From Verrucomicrobiota bacterium (GTDB taxonomy: Bacteria > Verrucomicrobiota > Verrucomicrobiia > Limisphaerales > VHDF01): 53,871 nt of DNA. Shown here piece by piece: positions 7,968 to 17,700 of this stretch. The stretch is from NCBI GenBank assembly GCA_016871495.1, contig VHDF01000029.1, positions 1 through 53,871 of the forward strand, in the 5' to 3' direction. The notes under the pieces were generated by a model. That model searched no databases. It was not told the DNA's origin and was given only the letters and a program-made list of their open reading frames with translations. The first letter of the stretch is position 1, and each line of letters begins with the position of its first letter. Made by a program: the position numbers and the translations under genes.

Positions 7968-8196
7968 GGGCGCGAAGCTAGGCCATCCCTCCCCGCCTGA
8001 CAAGTGAAGGGCGAACGGTGGGCGGCGGGCATGGGATCCCACAGAACGGAAGTGTTCAGCCAGACGAGGCGAGGCAGGGCATCGACACGAGCTCTTTTCG
8101 CACGGCAGCATGCTTCATGGAGCCAGGCTTTCACCATCGCACGCATCCCGAAGCTGTTCCTGGCTCTCCTCGCCCGCGGATGAATGACTTTGGAAA

Positions 8197-8409
8197 CCGT
8201 ATCCCTTGTCTGTCATGTGGCGCAGGCATCATAGCCGGCCGTATCGCCGACGGCCCGTCGGCCCGGCGGGTGAAGAACGAGGCCCTTCCATGCTCTCCAC
8301 GCGCCGGGTTCCCTTCGTCGCCCCGCAGGCTGGGTAGCCTGCGCTACAGCAGACAGGGCTGTCTGCGTGACCACGACAACCCGGTCACCGACAACCTTTG
8401 GATGCACCG
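8197..8409 (-). mobile_element. 219-bp-type palindromic element, inverted copy
   Basis: Read on the minus strand it matches the copies at 2449-2809 and 38285-38503: the ggtgcatcc end, the cagacagccctgtctg hairpin and the ggagagcatggaagg segment in the same order. One of its two gcaggctg...cagcctgc hairpins is degenerate (ggcgcaggcatcatagccgg). No target duplication is visible, so it is probably an old copy. Confidence 0.75.
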
Positions 8410-8421
8410 CACCTAAAGGCT

Positions 8422-8555
8422 CCGTGTATCCCGATGTTGTTGGTAGGGCGGGCCTGTCCCAGCCCGCCGCCCACGGGATGCAAAACATCATGCTCCGGCG
8501 GCGCGCCGGGACGGACGCGCCCTACCTGCATCGCCGGCAACATCGGGATGCACCG
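8422..8555 (-). mobile_element. 134-bp MITE-like element with exact 9-bp target duplication
   Basis: It is nearly identical in sequence and equal in length to 2555-2688, in the opposite orientation. It is flanked by ctaaaggct at 8413-8421 and again at 8556-8564. Two independent insertions with different 9-base duplications define the ends of this element exactly. Confidence 0.87.
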
Positions 8556-8614
8556 CTAAAGGCTTCGCGCAAAAGCGGCATGACGCCGGAGATCTGGCCG
8601 GCTATCTTGGCCGC

Positions 8615-8957
8615 GTGGTTGAAGCATTGACCAAAGCCAAGCTGCTCGAATTTCTGACCCGATTGGGATCGAGCGCGAGGACGCCTGGCGGGAGCGGTGC
8701 CGGTTGGTCGGAAGCTTTGGGACCTTGCCGGTTTTCAACTATGACTTTCTTTCCCAAGCCCTGTCGAAACTTGAACGCGGACACACCCAGGACCTCTGGG
8801 ACGTGCGGGAAATGCTCAGGCTGGGGCTGATCTCGGAAGCGGATGTGCTCACCCAGGCCCGGGCGCTGCGCCCGCGGCTTCACCGGTATTCCGCCATTGA
8901 CGCGGATTCCTTCGAGCAACGGGTAAGGAATTCTTCGCAATCCCCGGCCATGCCTGA
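8615..8957 (+). pseudogene. Remnant of a DUF6036-type nucleotidyltransferase-like gene
   Basis: Two parts of one ancestral protein can be read in different frames. From GTG 8615 comes MVEALTKAKLLEFLTRLG and ARTPG, the usual start of these proteins before the GG-S nucleotide-binding loop. About 100 codons, including that loop, are missing. From about 8704 the frame gives VFNYDFLSQALSKLERGH, TQDLWDVREMLRLGLIS and HRYSAIDADSFEQRV, the usual C-terminal half. After FEQRV a further shift is needed to read KEFFAIPGHA and a stop at 8955-8957. That stop overlaps the ATG of the next gene by eight bases, as expected for an intact operon. A large deletion plus frameshifts make it non-functional. The family name comes from memory of such sequences. 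Confidence 0.6.
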
Positions 8958-9243
8958 ACCCTTGCCCGGAGGCGAGATTCTCACGGAAGGCCTTCGAGAT
9001 TTGGATCGAGGGATCCGCAGTGTTCCGGCTTTGCTCGTGTTAATCGCCTCGCCACGACTTGCCCGCAGCGGCATTGTCATGCCGCCGGTGACGCCCTCTC
9101 TTCGACTACCGGAGCACGAGCTGTACGATCTGCTGGTCGCCGCGCATGGCCCCGAGGCTTACCGCATGTATCGATCGTTGCTGCGACGCCTGGTCAACCT
9201 GGAGAACGCACTCGATGTCTCCCAGCCTCCCTCAGCGCACTAG
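8950..9243 (+). CDS. Small protein paired with the broken DUF6036-like gene
   Basis: From the ATG at 8950 the product is 97 residues, starting MPEPLPGGEILTEGLRDLDRG and containing ALLVLIASPRLARSGI and, near the end, YRMYRSLLRRLVNLENAL. I recall small proteins of this pattern encoded directly after DUF6036-type nucleotidyltransferase-like genes. Their role is unknown; the pairing resembles nucleotidyltransferase toxin-antitoxin or HEPN/MNT modules. The reading frame continues upstream through the tail of the broken partner, but the overlap of this ATG with the partner's original stop shows where the gene really begins. It appears intact, although its partner is destroyed, so it may be a leftover. 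Confidence 0.6.
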   Translation: MPEPLPGGEILTEGLRDLDRGIRSVPALLVLIASPRLARSGIVMPPVTPSLRLPEHELYDLLVAAHGPEAYRMYRSLLRRLVNLENALDVSQPPSAH

Positions 9244-9249
9244 CCCGGA

Positions 9250-9428
9250 AAGGTCCCGCAGGTTCGGCGACTGGGGATTTCCGGGCTGAGGAACTTGCGC
9301 CGTGGTTGCACGAGAAGCTTCATGTTGGCCGCGTCCGGTGAAGAACTCCGCCCCACGAGGGGTGGAGCAGAAGAGATCGCCGCGGGCGGGTTCGCGCACG
9401 CGCCCCGGCAACTCGCGGATGCACCGCT
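9250..9428 (+). mobile_element. Degenerate copy of a GGTGCATCC-ended element
   Basis: The right part (gatcgccgcgggcg, then ggcaactcgcggatgcaccg) matches the right part of the element at 25649-25877; its last 20 bases agree at 18 positions. The left end is only weakly recognisable (cccgcaggttcggcgac), so the left limit is a guess. It lies in the 239-base gap before the propeller operon and may carry part of that operon's promoter. Confidence 0.4.
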
Positions 9429-9482
9429 TGAGTGGACTCGATCCTCTTGCGGATCGACTCCGGGTTGTGATTCGCTTCCCGC

Positions 9483-11039
9483 GTGACTTTGTTCCTATGG
9501 CCGGGCTTTGCCGCCGCGATGATTTCGTGGATGACGGCCATGACCTCCGCTCCGGCCTCCGGCCCGGCACGGCTCGAGTCAGGCAAGGCGCTCGCCCAGG
9601 CTTATTGCGCCGCCTGCCATCTTTTTCCCGAGCCCGACCTGTTAGACCGCAAGACCTGGGCGGAGCAAACCTTGTGGCGCATGAAGGTTCGGATGGGATT
9701 GGCGCCCGAAGACCTCAAACGCTACCCGGACTTTGAACGCATCAAGGCCTCCGGCTCGGTCTTGAGCGCGCCCCTCTGCACGCCGGATGAATTCCGACAG
9801 ATCGCGGATTATTATCTGGCGTCCGCCCCCTTGAACGCTTTGCCCCAAGCCCAGCGCCCGGCCATCGAGTCAGGTGTGCCCGGCTTTCGGTTCGAGCCGG
9901 GGTCCTTCCGGATCCCGCCCCCGGCAACAACGCTGGTTCATATCAGCCGCGCCTCCAAAAGGATTTATGCCGCGCACGCGGAAACGAAAACACTTCACGT
10001 CCTCGATGCTTCCGGCCAGGAGGTCGATGCCATTGCGGTGGGCAACGTGCCCGTGGCCCTCACCGAGACGAGCCGGGGCCTCTACGTCACGATGATCGGA
10101 CAATTCCTTCCCTCGGAGGAGGCGCTGGGCGAGATGACCCTGCTGGAGCGGCAGGGAGAACGGTTCCGCCCGTCGCGCGTCTTCTTTCAGCACGCTCCTC
10201 GGTTTACGCATTCCGAATTCGCGGACCTCAACGGGGACGGGCGGATGGATTTGGCGGCGTGTTATTTTGGTTATTTTACCGGACGCTTCGTCTGGCATGA
10301 GTCCTTGGGCGGAGGAGAATACCGCGAGCATGTCCTCTATCCCAAGCCGGGCGCGGTGCGCTCGGTCGCGCGGGATTTCAACGGGGACGGACGCCGCGAT
10401 CTGGCCGTGCTGATCGCCCAGGAAACGGAGGCCATGTTTCTCTTTCTGAACAACGGACAGGGACAATTCACTCACCAAGCGGTGTTTCAACATTCCCCGT
10501 GCCACGGGCACACCTACTTCGAGGTGGCCGACTTCAATCGCGATGGCTTGGACGATTTCCTCGTCACGAACGGGGACAACGGCGAGTATCCGTCTCCGAC
10601 CAAGCGTTACCACGGGGTGCGAATCTATTTGAACCGGGGAAATTTGCGGTTCGAGGAGTCCTGGTTCTTCCCCATGAATGGCGCTTTCAAAGCGGTCGCC
10701 CGCGATTTCGACGGGGACGGGGATCTGGACATCGCGGCGATCTCGTTTTTTCCCGATTACCGGCATTCGCCCGAGGAAAGCTTTGTGCTGTTGCAGAATC
10801 AGGGCGGCATGCGTTTCCGCGCCTTCAGTTTTCCGGAGGCCGTCTCCGGACGCTGGCTGACGATGGACGCGGAGGATCTCGATGGCGATGGCGACATCGA
10901 TCTCGCATTGGGATCCTACATTCGCGGGCCGAGTGAGGTGCCGGAACAGGTGGCGACCAAATGGGAGGCCGAGGGAAGGTCGGTCGTCCTGCTCCGCAAC
11001 TCGCACCGGAATGCCTCCGTGGACGCGCGAACCCCATGA
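9483..11039 (+). CDS. Exported haem-binding VCBS/FG-GAP propeller protein
   Basis: The 518-residue product starts with a short hydrophobic signal sequence (GTG at 9483; an ATG at 9519 would remove most of it). A c-type haem site, YCAACHLFPEP, follows near residue 42 with DLLDRKTWAEQTLWRM directly behind. This is the usual start of a small cytochrome domain, but the distal methionine is not obvious. From about residue 230 it carries FG-GAP/VCBS repeats with calcium-binding loops: DLNGDGRMD, DFNGDGRRD, DFNRDGLDD, DFDGDGDLD and DLDGDGDID. Together they should form a beta-propeller outside the cytoplasm. It is the first gene of a four-gene operon, and its stop overlaps the next start as ATGA. A redox or sensing role at the cell surface is inferred only from the haem motif. 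Confidence 0.85.
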   Translation: MTLFLWPGFAAAMISWMTAMTSAPASGPARLESGKALAQAYCAACHLFPEPDLLDRKTWAEQTLWRMKVRMGLAPEDLKRYPDFERIKASGSVLSAPLCTPDEFRQIADYYLASAPLNALPQAQRPAIESGVPGFRFEPGSFRIPPPATTLVHISRASKRIYAAHAETKTLHVLDASGQEVDAIAVGNVPVALTETSRGLYVTMIGQFLPSEEALGEMTLLERQGERFRPSRVFFQHAPRFTHSEFADLNGDGRMDLAACYFGYFTGRFVWHESLGGGEYREHVLYPKPGAVRSVARDFNGDGRRDLAVLIAQETEAMFLFLNNGQGQFTHQAVFQHSPCHGHTYFEVADFNRDGLDDFLVTNGDNGEYPSPTKRYHGVRIYLNRGNLRFEESWFFPMNGAFKAVARDFDGDGDLDIAAISFFPDYRHSPEESFVLLQNQGGMRFRAFSFPEAVSGRWLTMDAEDLDGDGDIDLALGSYIRGPSEVPEQVATKWEAEGRSVVLLRNSHRNASVDARTP

Positions 11040-14000
11040 GCGCGATTCCCGCATTCGGCCGCCTGCTCGCCGTGGGATGGATCGGACTCGGGGTGAGCCT
11101 GCCGTCCAGCGCCGCAGCGGATTCATTCGCGAGCGGGCCGGGTTATCGGGCGAAGCCGCTGTCCGTCACGCCCGGCAACCGGGTTGGATTCGCGCGGATG
11201 CAGGCGTCCGCCACAGGCATCGCGTTCACGAACGTCCTCTCGAGAGAACGTTACACCACGAATCAGATTCATCTGAACGGCTCCGGGGTGGCGGCGGGCG
11301 ACATCGACGGGGACGGTTGGTGCGATCTGTATTTCTGCGGATTGGACGGATCCAACGCGCTGTATCGGAATTTGGGCGGTTGGCGCTTCGAGGAGATCGC
11401 CAAGCAAGCGGGCGTGGAGTGTGCCGGCTTGGACTCGACGGGAGCGGCCTTCGCGGATCTGGATGGCGACGGCGATCTCGATTTGGCGGTCAATACGATC
11501 ATGGCGGGCACGCACCTGTTCCAAAATCAGGGGAACGGCGGGTTTCTTCCGTGGCCCGGCGCGCCGCTCAACTTCAGGCGAGGCGGGATGTCGCTTGCTT
11601 TGGCCGACATTGATGGCGACAGCGACTTGGATCTTTATGTGGTGAACTACCGAACCGTGACGGTGCGCGACCAACCCGCGATCCGCATCAAGGCTGAATA
11701 CGTGAACAATCTGCCCGTGATTGCCAGTGTGGATGGCAAACCCGCTTCGGATCCGGAGGTGGCGGGGCGATTTACTCTGAGCCCGGCGGGCAAGATCTTC
11801 GAAAACGGGGAAATCGACGTTCTCTATCGAAATGACGGCGCGGGCAAGTGGACTCCGATATCCTTCACCGGAGGCGCTTTTCTGGATGAAGACGGCAAAC
11901 CGTTGTCCGTCCTGCCTTTTGACTGGGGACTGTCCGCCATGTTCCGGGACATCAACCGGGACGGCGCGCCCGACCTCTATGTCTGCAACGACTTCCGTTC
12001 GTCCGACCGGCTTTGGATGAATGACGGGAAAGGAAACTTTCGCGCCGCGCCGCGTTCCACCCTCCGCCACACTTCGCTTTTTTCAATGGGCGTCGATTTC
12101 GCGGACCTTGATCGCGACGGATTCGACGACTTTATCGTCGTGGACATGTTGAGCCGGGATTACGTCCGCCGGCAGGTGCAGGTGGGAGAGTTGGCCCCTC
12201 CCGGCTCGGCTCCGGCGGGGGGCGCCGCGCGTCCGCAGTTTCCCCACAATACGCTGTTCCGAAACCGGGGGGATGGGACCTTTGCCGAGATCGCCTGGTA
12301 CAGCGGCTTGGAAGCGTCGGAGTGGTCCTGGACACCGGCCTTCCTCGACGTGGATTTGGACGGTTACGAGGACTTGCTCGTCACGAACGGACACGAGCGT
12401 GACGCGATGAACGCCGACGTCATGCAACGCGCCGCGCAAGAGCAGAAGAGCAAACGCCTGTCGCCCTCCGAACTGTTGAATTTGAACCATCTGTTCGGAA
12501 GGTTGAACACCCCGAATGTGTCCTTTCGGAATCGCGGGAACCTGACGTTTGAGGAAACGAGCGATCAGTGGGGATTCAACGCCGCGGCCGTTTCGCACGG
12601 ACTCGCGCTGGCGGATCTGGACGGCGATGGCGATCTCGACGCGGCGGTGAACAATCTGAATGACGAGGCCGCGCTGTATCGAAATGAAGCCGGGGCGCCC
12701 CGCGTCGCGGTGAGGCTCAAAGGCACCGGAGGCAACCGCTTTGGCATTGGCGCCCGGATCACACTTCAAGGAGGAGCGGTTCCGGAGCAGAGCCAGGAAA
12801 TGATGGCGGGCGGGCGATACCTTTCGAGCGATGAACCCTTGCGCGTTTTCGCGGCGGGAACGCGCAACGATCCGATGCACCTCGAAATTCGATGGCGAAA
12901 CGGCAAGAAGAGCCGCATTGAAGGCGTGCGCGCCAATCACCTTTACGATGTGGAAGACGCCTCGGGACTCGAGCCGGCGACCGCCCCGCTCGCCCCCCCC
13001 AACCTGCCGGTGTGGTTCGAAGATCTCAGCGGGAACCTGGGCCACGAACACCACGATGATCCCTTCAACGAAGAGGCGCGGCAGCCCCATTTGGGAAAAA
13101 GTTTGAACCGGCTCGGACCTGGCCTGGCCTGGCTGGACGTCGATGGCGATGGCTCCGAGGAGTTGGTCATTGGAGGAGGCAGGGGCGGCGCGGTCCGCGC
13201 GTTTCGATACGAAGGTTCCGGAAAATTCGCCGAACTCACCGGGGCGCCTTGGAATCGTCCGCTCCTCCAGGACACGCTTGGGCTGGCGGGCTGGACCGGG
13301 GTGTTGGTGGCGGTCCACGCGGGGTATGAAGACCTTCAGAGTAAAAGTGGAACGTTGCGGATTTTTGATGGCCGCCGAAAAACGAGCGGAGAAAGCTTGA
13401 AGGGTGAGACCTCCAGTTTTGGGCCGATGGCCATGGCGGATTTGGACGTGGATGGGGATCTTGATTTGTTTGTGGGAGGTCGTGCAGCCCCCGGCCGTTA
13501 CCCGGCGGCGGCGGACAGTTTGTTGCTGCGCAACGATGGGGGCCGGCTGACCGTGTGGCAGCGCTTCGAGAAGTTGGGCATGGTCAGCGGCGCGATCTTT
13601 ACGGACCTGCGCGGGGACGCGGCCCCCGAACTGGTCCTGGCCTGCGAATGGGGTCCGGTCCGGGTGTTCGAGTGGCGAGACGCCCGCCTGACTGAAGTGA
13701 CGGAGTCGTTGGGATTGGCGAACGATCGAGGATGGTGGAACGGGGTCGCGGCGGGCGATTGGGATGGGGATGGGCGACAAGACCTGGTGGTGAGCAACTG
13801 GGGTTTGAACAGCCGTTATCGAGCCAGCCACGCGCATCCCTTGCGCCTTCATTACGGAGAACTCCGGGGAGATGGCAGCGTGACGTGTTTCGAAACGCGA
13901 TGGGAACCCTCGGTCGGCAGGGATGGGTTTGTGAGAGATCGCCAAGCGATTCTCGGAGCGCTGCCCGCGCTGGCCGAACTTTTCCCGAGCTTCGAGGCGT

Positions 14001-14731
14001 TCGGAAAATCCAGCGTCGAACAAGCGCTCAGCGACTTTGCGGGTCACTTGGACAAACGAGAGGTCAACACCCTGGCGAGTGCGGTGTTTCTGAACCGGGA
14101 CGGGCGCTTGGAACGTCGCGATCTTCCGCCCGAAGCGCAATGGGCGCCTGCTTTTGGAGTCAACGTGGCGGATGCGGACGGGGACGGCTTCGAGGATCTC
14201 TTTCTGAGTCAGAACTTTTTCGGGAACGTGGATGAGGGCAGCCGCGGAGACTCGGGACTGGGGCTGTGGCTGCGCGGGGACGGGAAGGGAGGATTCAGAG
14301 CCGTTCCGGCCACGCTTTCGGGTGTTCGCGTGTGGGGCGAGCAACGAGGCAGCGCGGTGGGCGATTTCGATGGTGACGGGCGCGTGGATCTGGCGGTGGC
14401 TCAGAACGGCGCGGCGACGCGACTTTTCCGGAACACGGCCGCGCGCCCGGGACTGCGCGTGCGAATGAAAGGCCTCGGCGCCAATCCTGCAGCCGTCGGA
14501 ACGATCGTGAGAGTGAAATGCGATGGAAAGTGGGGGCCGGCGCGCGAGATTCGGGCCGGGGGGGGATACCTTTCCCAGGACAGTTCGATGCCCGTGCTCA
14601 GTCTTCCCGGAACACTCGAAGCCGTCCGCGTGCGCTGGCCGGGCGGCGCCTCGGCGGAATGGCCGGTGGCGCCCGGTTCGAAAGAAATTGAAATCGATCA
14701 GCAAAGCGGGCAACTCCGCGTCGTGCGATGA
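11036..14731 (+). CDS. Exported two-unit FG-GAP/ASPIC-UnbV giant protein, paralogue 1
   Basis: From the ATG at 11036, which overlaps the previous stop as ATGA, the product has 1,231 residues; the longer frame from 10961 lies inside the upstream gene and is rejected. A signal peptide covers about residues 1-28. Unit one (about 40-640) has FG-GAP/VCBS blades with loops such as DIDGDGWCD, DLDGDGDLD, DINRDGAPD and DVDLDGYED. It closes with an ASPIC/UnbV domain at about 556-640 (RLKGTGGNRFGIGARI, MMAGGRYLSSDEPLRVFAAG). A linker with GHEHHDDPFNEEARQP leads into unit two (about 660-1231), a second propeller and a second ASPIC/UnbV domain near 1140 (AGGGYLSQDSS). Such proteins are related to CRTAC1, and database entries of this type are sometimes mislabelled RNA-binding. 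Calcium-stabilised adhesion or polymer binding is plausible; no catalytic site is seen. Confidence 0.88.
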   Translation: MSAIPAFGRLLAVGWIGLGVSLPSSAAADSFASGPGYRAKPLSVTPGNRVGFARMQASATGIAFTNVLSRERYTTNQIHLNGSGVAAGDIDGDGWCDLYFCGLDGSNALYRNLGGWRFEEIAKQAGVECAGLDSTGAAFADLDGDGDLDLAVNTIMAGTHLFQNQGNGGFLPWPGAPLNFRRGGMSLALADIDGDSDLDLYVVNYRTVTVRDQPAIRIKAEYVNNLPVIASVDGKPASDPEVAGRFTLSPAGKIFENGEIDVLYRNDGAGKWTPISFTGGAFLDEDGKPLSVLPFDWGLSAMFRDINRDGAPDLYVCNDFRSSDRLWMNDGKGNFRAAPRSTLRHTSLFSMGVDFADLDRDGFDDFIVVDMLSRDYVRRQVQVGELAPPGSAPAGGAARPQFPHNTLFRNRGDGTFAEIAWYSGLEASEWSWTPAFLDVDLDGYEDLLVTNGHERDAMNADVMQRAAQEQKSKRLSPSELLNLNHLFGRLNTPNVSFRNRGNLTFEETSDQWGFNAAAVSHGLALADLDGDGDLDAAVNNLNDEAALYRNEAGAPRVAVRLKGTGGNRFGIGARITLQGGAVPEQSQEMMAGGRYLSSDEPLRVFAAGTRNDPMHLEIRWRNGKKSRIEGVRANHLYDVEDASGLEPATAPLAPPNLPVWFEDLSGNLGHEHHDDPFNEEARQPHLGKSLNRLGPGLAWLDVDGDGSEELVIGGGRGGAVRAFRYEGSGKFAELTGAPWNRPLLQDTLGLAGWTGVLVAVHAGYEDLQSKSGTLRIFDGRRKTSGESLKGETSSFGPMAMADLDVDGDLDLFVGGRAAPGRYPAAADSLLLRNDGGRLTVWQRFEKLGMVSGAIFTDLRGDAAPELVLACEWGPVRVFEWRDARLTEVTESLGLANDRGWWNGVAAGDWDGDGRQDLVVSNWGLNSRYRASHAHPLRLHYGELRGDGSVTCFETRWEPSVGRDGFVRDRQAILGALPALAELFPSFEAFGKSSVEQALSDFAGHLDKREVNTLASAVFLNRDGRLERRDLPPEAQWAPAFGVNVADADGDGFEDLFLSQNFFGNVDEGSRGDSGLGLWLRGDGKGGFRAVPATLSGVRVWGEQRGSAVGDFDGDGRVDLAVAQNGAATRLFRNTAARPGLRVRMKGLGANPAAVGTIVRVKCDGKWGPAREIRAGGGYLSQDSSMPVLSLPGTLEAVRVRWPGGASAEWPVAPGSKEIEIDQQSGQLRVVR

Positions 14732-17700
14732 TTCCTCAAACTCGGAAGCCTCGCGTCCTAGGGTGGGTGCCCGCGGCTTTGCTCGCCGCACTGGGATGGT
14801 TCTCCGCGCGCGCCGCCGACCCGTTGCGATGGGAAAGCTTTCCCCATCACCGCAGGGCGGCGTTGACGGTTCCCACGTCGGATCGGGTTGGATTCACCCG
14901 GATGTTGCCCGAGATCACAGGCCTCCAGTTTACGAACCGGCTCTCCGACACGGCCACCGCCACCAACCGCATCCTCGAGAATGGCTCTGGAGTCGCGCTG
15001 GGGGACATCGACGGAGACGGCTGGTGTGACATTTATTTTTGCCGATTGGAGGGATCCAACGCGCTCTATCGCAATCTCGGCGGATGGAAATTTCAAGAGG
15101 TGACCGCCCCGGCGGGTGTCGCGTGCGCGGATCAAATGTCCACCGGCGCGGTCTTCGCCGATGTGGAGGGGGACGGAGACCTGGACCTCTTTGTCACCTC
15201 CCTCGGCCAGGGCGTCCGGCTCTTCATCAATCAGGGCGGCGGCACGTTCCTCCCTGCGTCCGAGAGCGGTTTGGTCGCGCGAGGCGGGTCGACCTCGATG
15301 GCATTGGCGGACATCGATGGCGATGGGGATCTTGAACTTTACGTCGCGAACTACAGAACCACGACCTACAAAGACGCGCCGCCGGGGGTGAAGGCCGAGG
15401 TGGCGCTCATCGACGGCAAGATCGTCGTCACGCCCGAGGATCGGTTCGAAGGACTTCCCTACAAGGGCGGCGGCATGGGGTTGATTGAGAAAGGCGAACC
15501 CGATGTCCTCTACGTCAACAAGGGGGGCGGCAAATTCGGGCGGATCGCCTGGACCAGCGGCGCGTTCGTGGATGAGGAAGGCAAGACGCTTTCCGGACCG
15601 CCGCTCGATTGGGGACTCAGCGTGATGTTTCGCGACATCAACGGCGACGGCACCCCCGATTTGTATCTGTGCAACGACTTCTCCTTTTCGAGGGACCGGA
15701 TGTGGCTCAATGAGGGAGGAAGGCGCTTCCGGGCGGCGCCGCCCTTTTCGTTGCGCACCCTGAGCATGTCGTCGATGGGCGTGGATTTCGCGGATATCAA
15801 TCGTGACGGCTGGGATGATTTCGTGGTGGTGGACATGTTGAGCCGTGATTGGGGCGCACGCCAGCGCCAGAGGGCCAACACGCTGAAGGGTAAAGTCGAT
15901 TTGCCGGTCGGCGATCCGAAGTATCGTCCGGAGGTATCGAGGAATACCCTGCACCTCAACCGTGGCGACGGCACTTACGCCGAAATCGCCCAGCTCGCCG
16001 GACTGGAGGCGTCCGAATGGTCCTGGGGTGCAGTGTTCCTGGATGTGGACTTGGACGGTTACGAGGACTTGCTGGTAACGACCGGCAACAACCATGACTC
16101 GCTGGACGCCGATCTCCTGAAACAGATTGCCAAGCCGCCGGATCAGGTATCCGCCCAGGAGCACTTCGAGAACCTGTCGAAGTTCCCGCGACTCGAAACG
16201 CCCAACCTCGCGTTCCGCAATCGCGGCGACCTGACGTTTGAAGAAATGGGCGGCGCCTGGGGATTCGGAGATTCGGGCATTTCTCACGGCATGGCCCTGG
16301 CCGACCTCGACCTGGACGGCGACCTCGATGTGGTGATGAACAACTTGCACCAAGTGTCCGGCGTGTATCGCAACGATACGAGCGCGCCCCGGGTCGCGGT
16401 GAAGTTGAGAGGAAGTGGCGGCAACACACGCGGCATCGGCGCCAAAATCAAACTGCGTGGCGGCAAAGGGCCGGCCCAAAGCCAGGAAATGATCGGCGGC
16501 GGCCGCTACCTTTCCGGAGACGATTGCCTCCGCGTGTTCGCGGCCTCACCCCCTGGCCCAAACGCCACCCTCGAGGTCCTTTGGCGTCACGGCACCCAGA
16601 CGGTCATCTCGAACATCCAGCCGAATTTCATTTATGAAGTGATCGAACAGCCGGGCCTTCCGGCAGCCCCCAAGCCACCACCGCCCTCCCCTCCCCTTTT
16701 CGAAAACATCAGCGACCGGCTGGCGCATACTCATTGGGATGATCCCTTCGACGACACGCTCCGCCAACCCGCGTTGAGCCGCGGACTCAGCCGGCTGGGA
16801 CCCGGCATCACCTGGTTCGATGAAGAGGGTGATGGCTGGGACGATCTCGTGATCGGCGCCGGACGCGGAGGCACCTGGACCTTTTTCCGAAACGACCGCA
16901 AAGGCGGGCTCATACTGGAATCCGATCCGGCTTTCAAAGAGACTTTGTTGCGAGACCAAACCACGGTGCTGGGCTGGATCGATCGGCGCCAGCACCGGGG
17001 TTTCCTTGCCGCCGAATCTTCCTACGAAGCGTCCAATCCGGGAGATCCCAGTCTGCAACACTACCGGCTTCAGGAGAAGCGCGTGACGCCCATCCTCAAA
17101 GCAGGACGCAGCAGCCCGGGCCCGACGGCCATGGCGGACATCGACGGCGATGGCCATCTGGATCTGTTCGTCGGGGGACGAGTCATCCCCGGGCGTTATC
17201 CTGAACCCGCGACCTCGCAAGTCCTGCTCGGCGGGAACGACCTTTTTGCGTCGAACAGCCCGGGAGAGATGGGACTGTCCATCACGGGCATGATCAGTGG
17301 AGCTCTGTTTGCCGATCTCGATCGCGATGGTTTCGCGGAGCTGATCCTGGCTTGTGAATGGGGTCCGGTTCGGATTTTTCGGAACGATCGAGGAAAACTC
17401 GTTGAAGCCACACGCGAATGGGGACTGGCTGACGAACTCGGCTGGTGGAACGGCGTGACCGCCGGAGATTTCGACGAGGACGGGCACGTCGACCTCTGCG
17501 TTTCCAACTGGGGCCGGAACTCAAAATACCAGCGGTTTCTCGGCCAAACCCTCCGCCTTCACGCCGGTGATTTTCATGGCCAGAATGTCGTTGACCTCGT
17601 GGAAGGGCAGTTCGATCCCAGGCTGGGTTACTTTGTCCCGGTCCGCGATTTCGATACGATCGCCCAGGTTTTCCCCGAGTTGCGGGAGCGCGTGACGACC

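Larger units (their letters stand above)
7968..8614. other. Intergenic region holding two palindromic elements
   Basis: No convincing gene is present. The stretch contains the presumed ffh promoter, then a 219-bp-type element in inverted orientation and a 134-bp element, annotated separately. Confidence 0.65.

Noticed and set aside
6540-8000. A 486-codon plus-strand frame opposite ffh
   Set aside because: It is a shadow of the GC-rich ffh gene; its composition (rich in H, A, R, G) is typical of antisense frames.
7968-8111. N-terminal extension of Ffh by 48 residues
   Set aside because: The conserved N domain begins at the ATG at 7967 and the shorter product has the normal family length.
9232-9586. 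Minus-strand frames over the start of the haem-VCBS gene
   Set aside because: No recognisable domain. They overlap the signal peptide and haem site of a well-supported gene.
10961-11035. Upstream start for the first giant paralogue
   Set aside because: It lies inside the previous gene, adds a hydrophilic stretch before the signal peptide, and the ATGA overlap at 11036 matches the other junctions.
12083-14791. A 902-codon minus-strand frame opposite the first giant paralogue, with similar ones opposite the other two
   Set aside because: Repeats of VPVPV/IPIHVQI type are the antisense of the DxDGDG calcium loops, so they are shadows.
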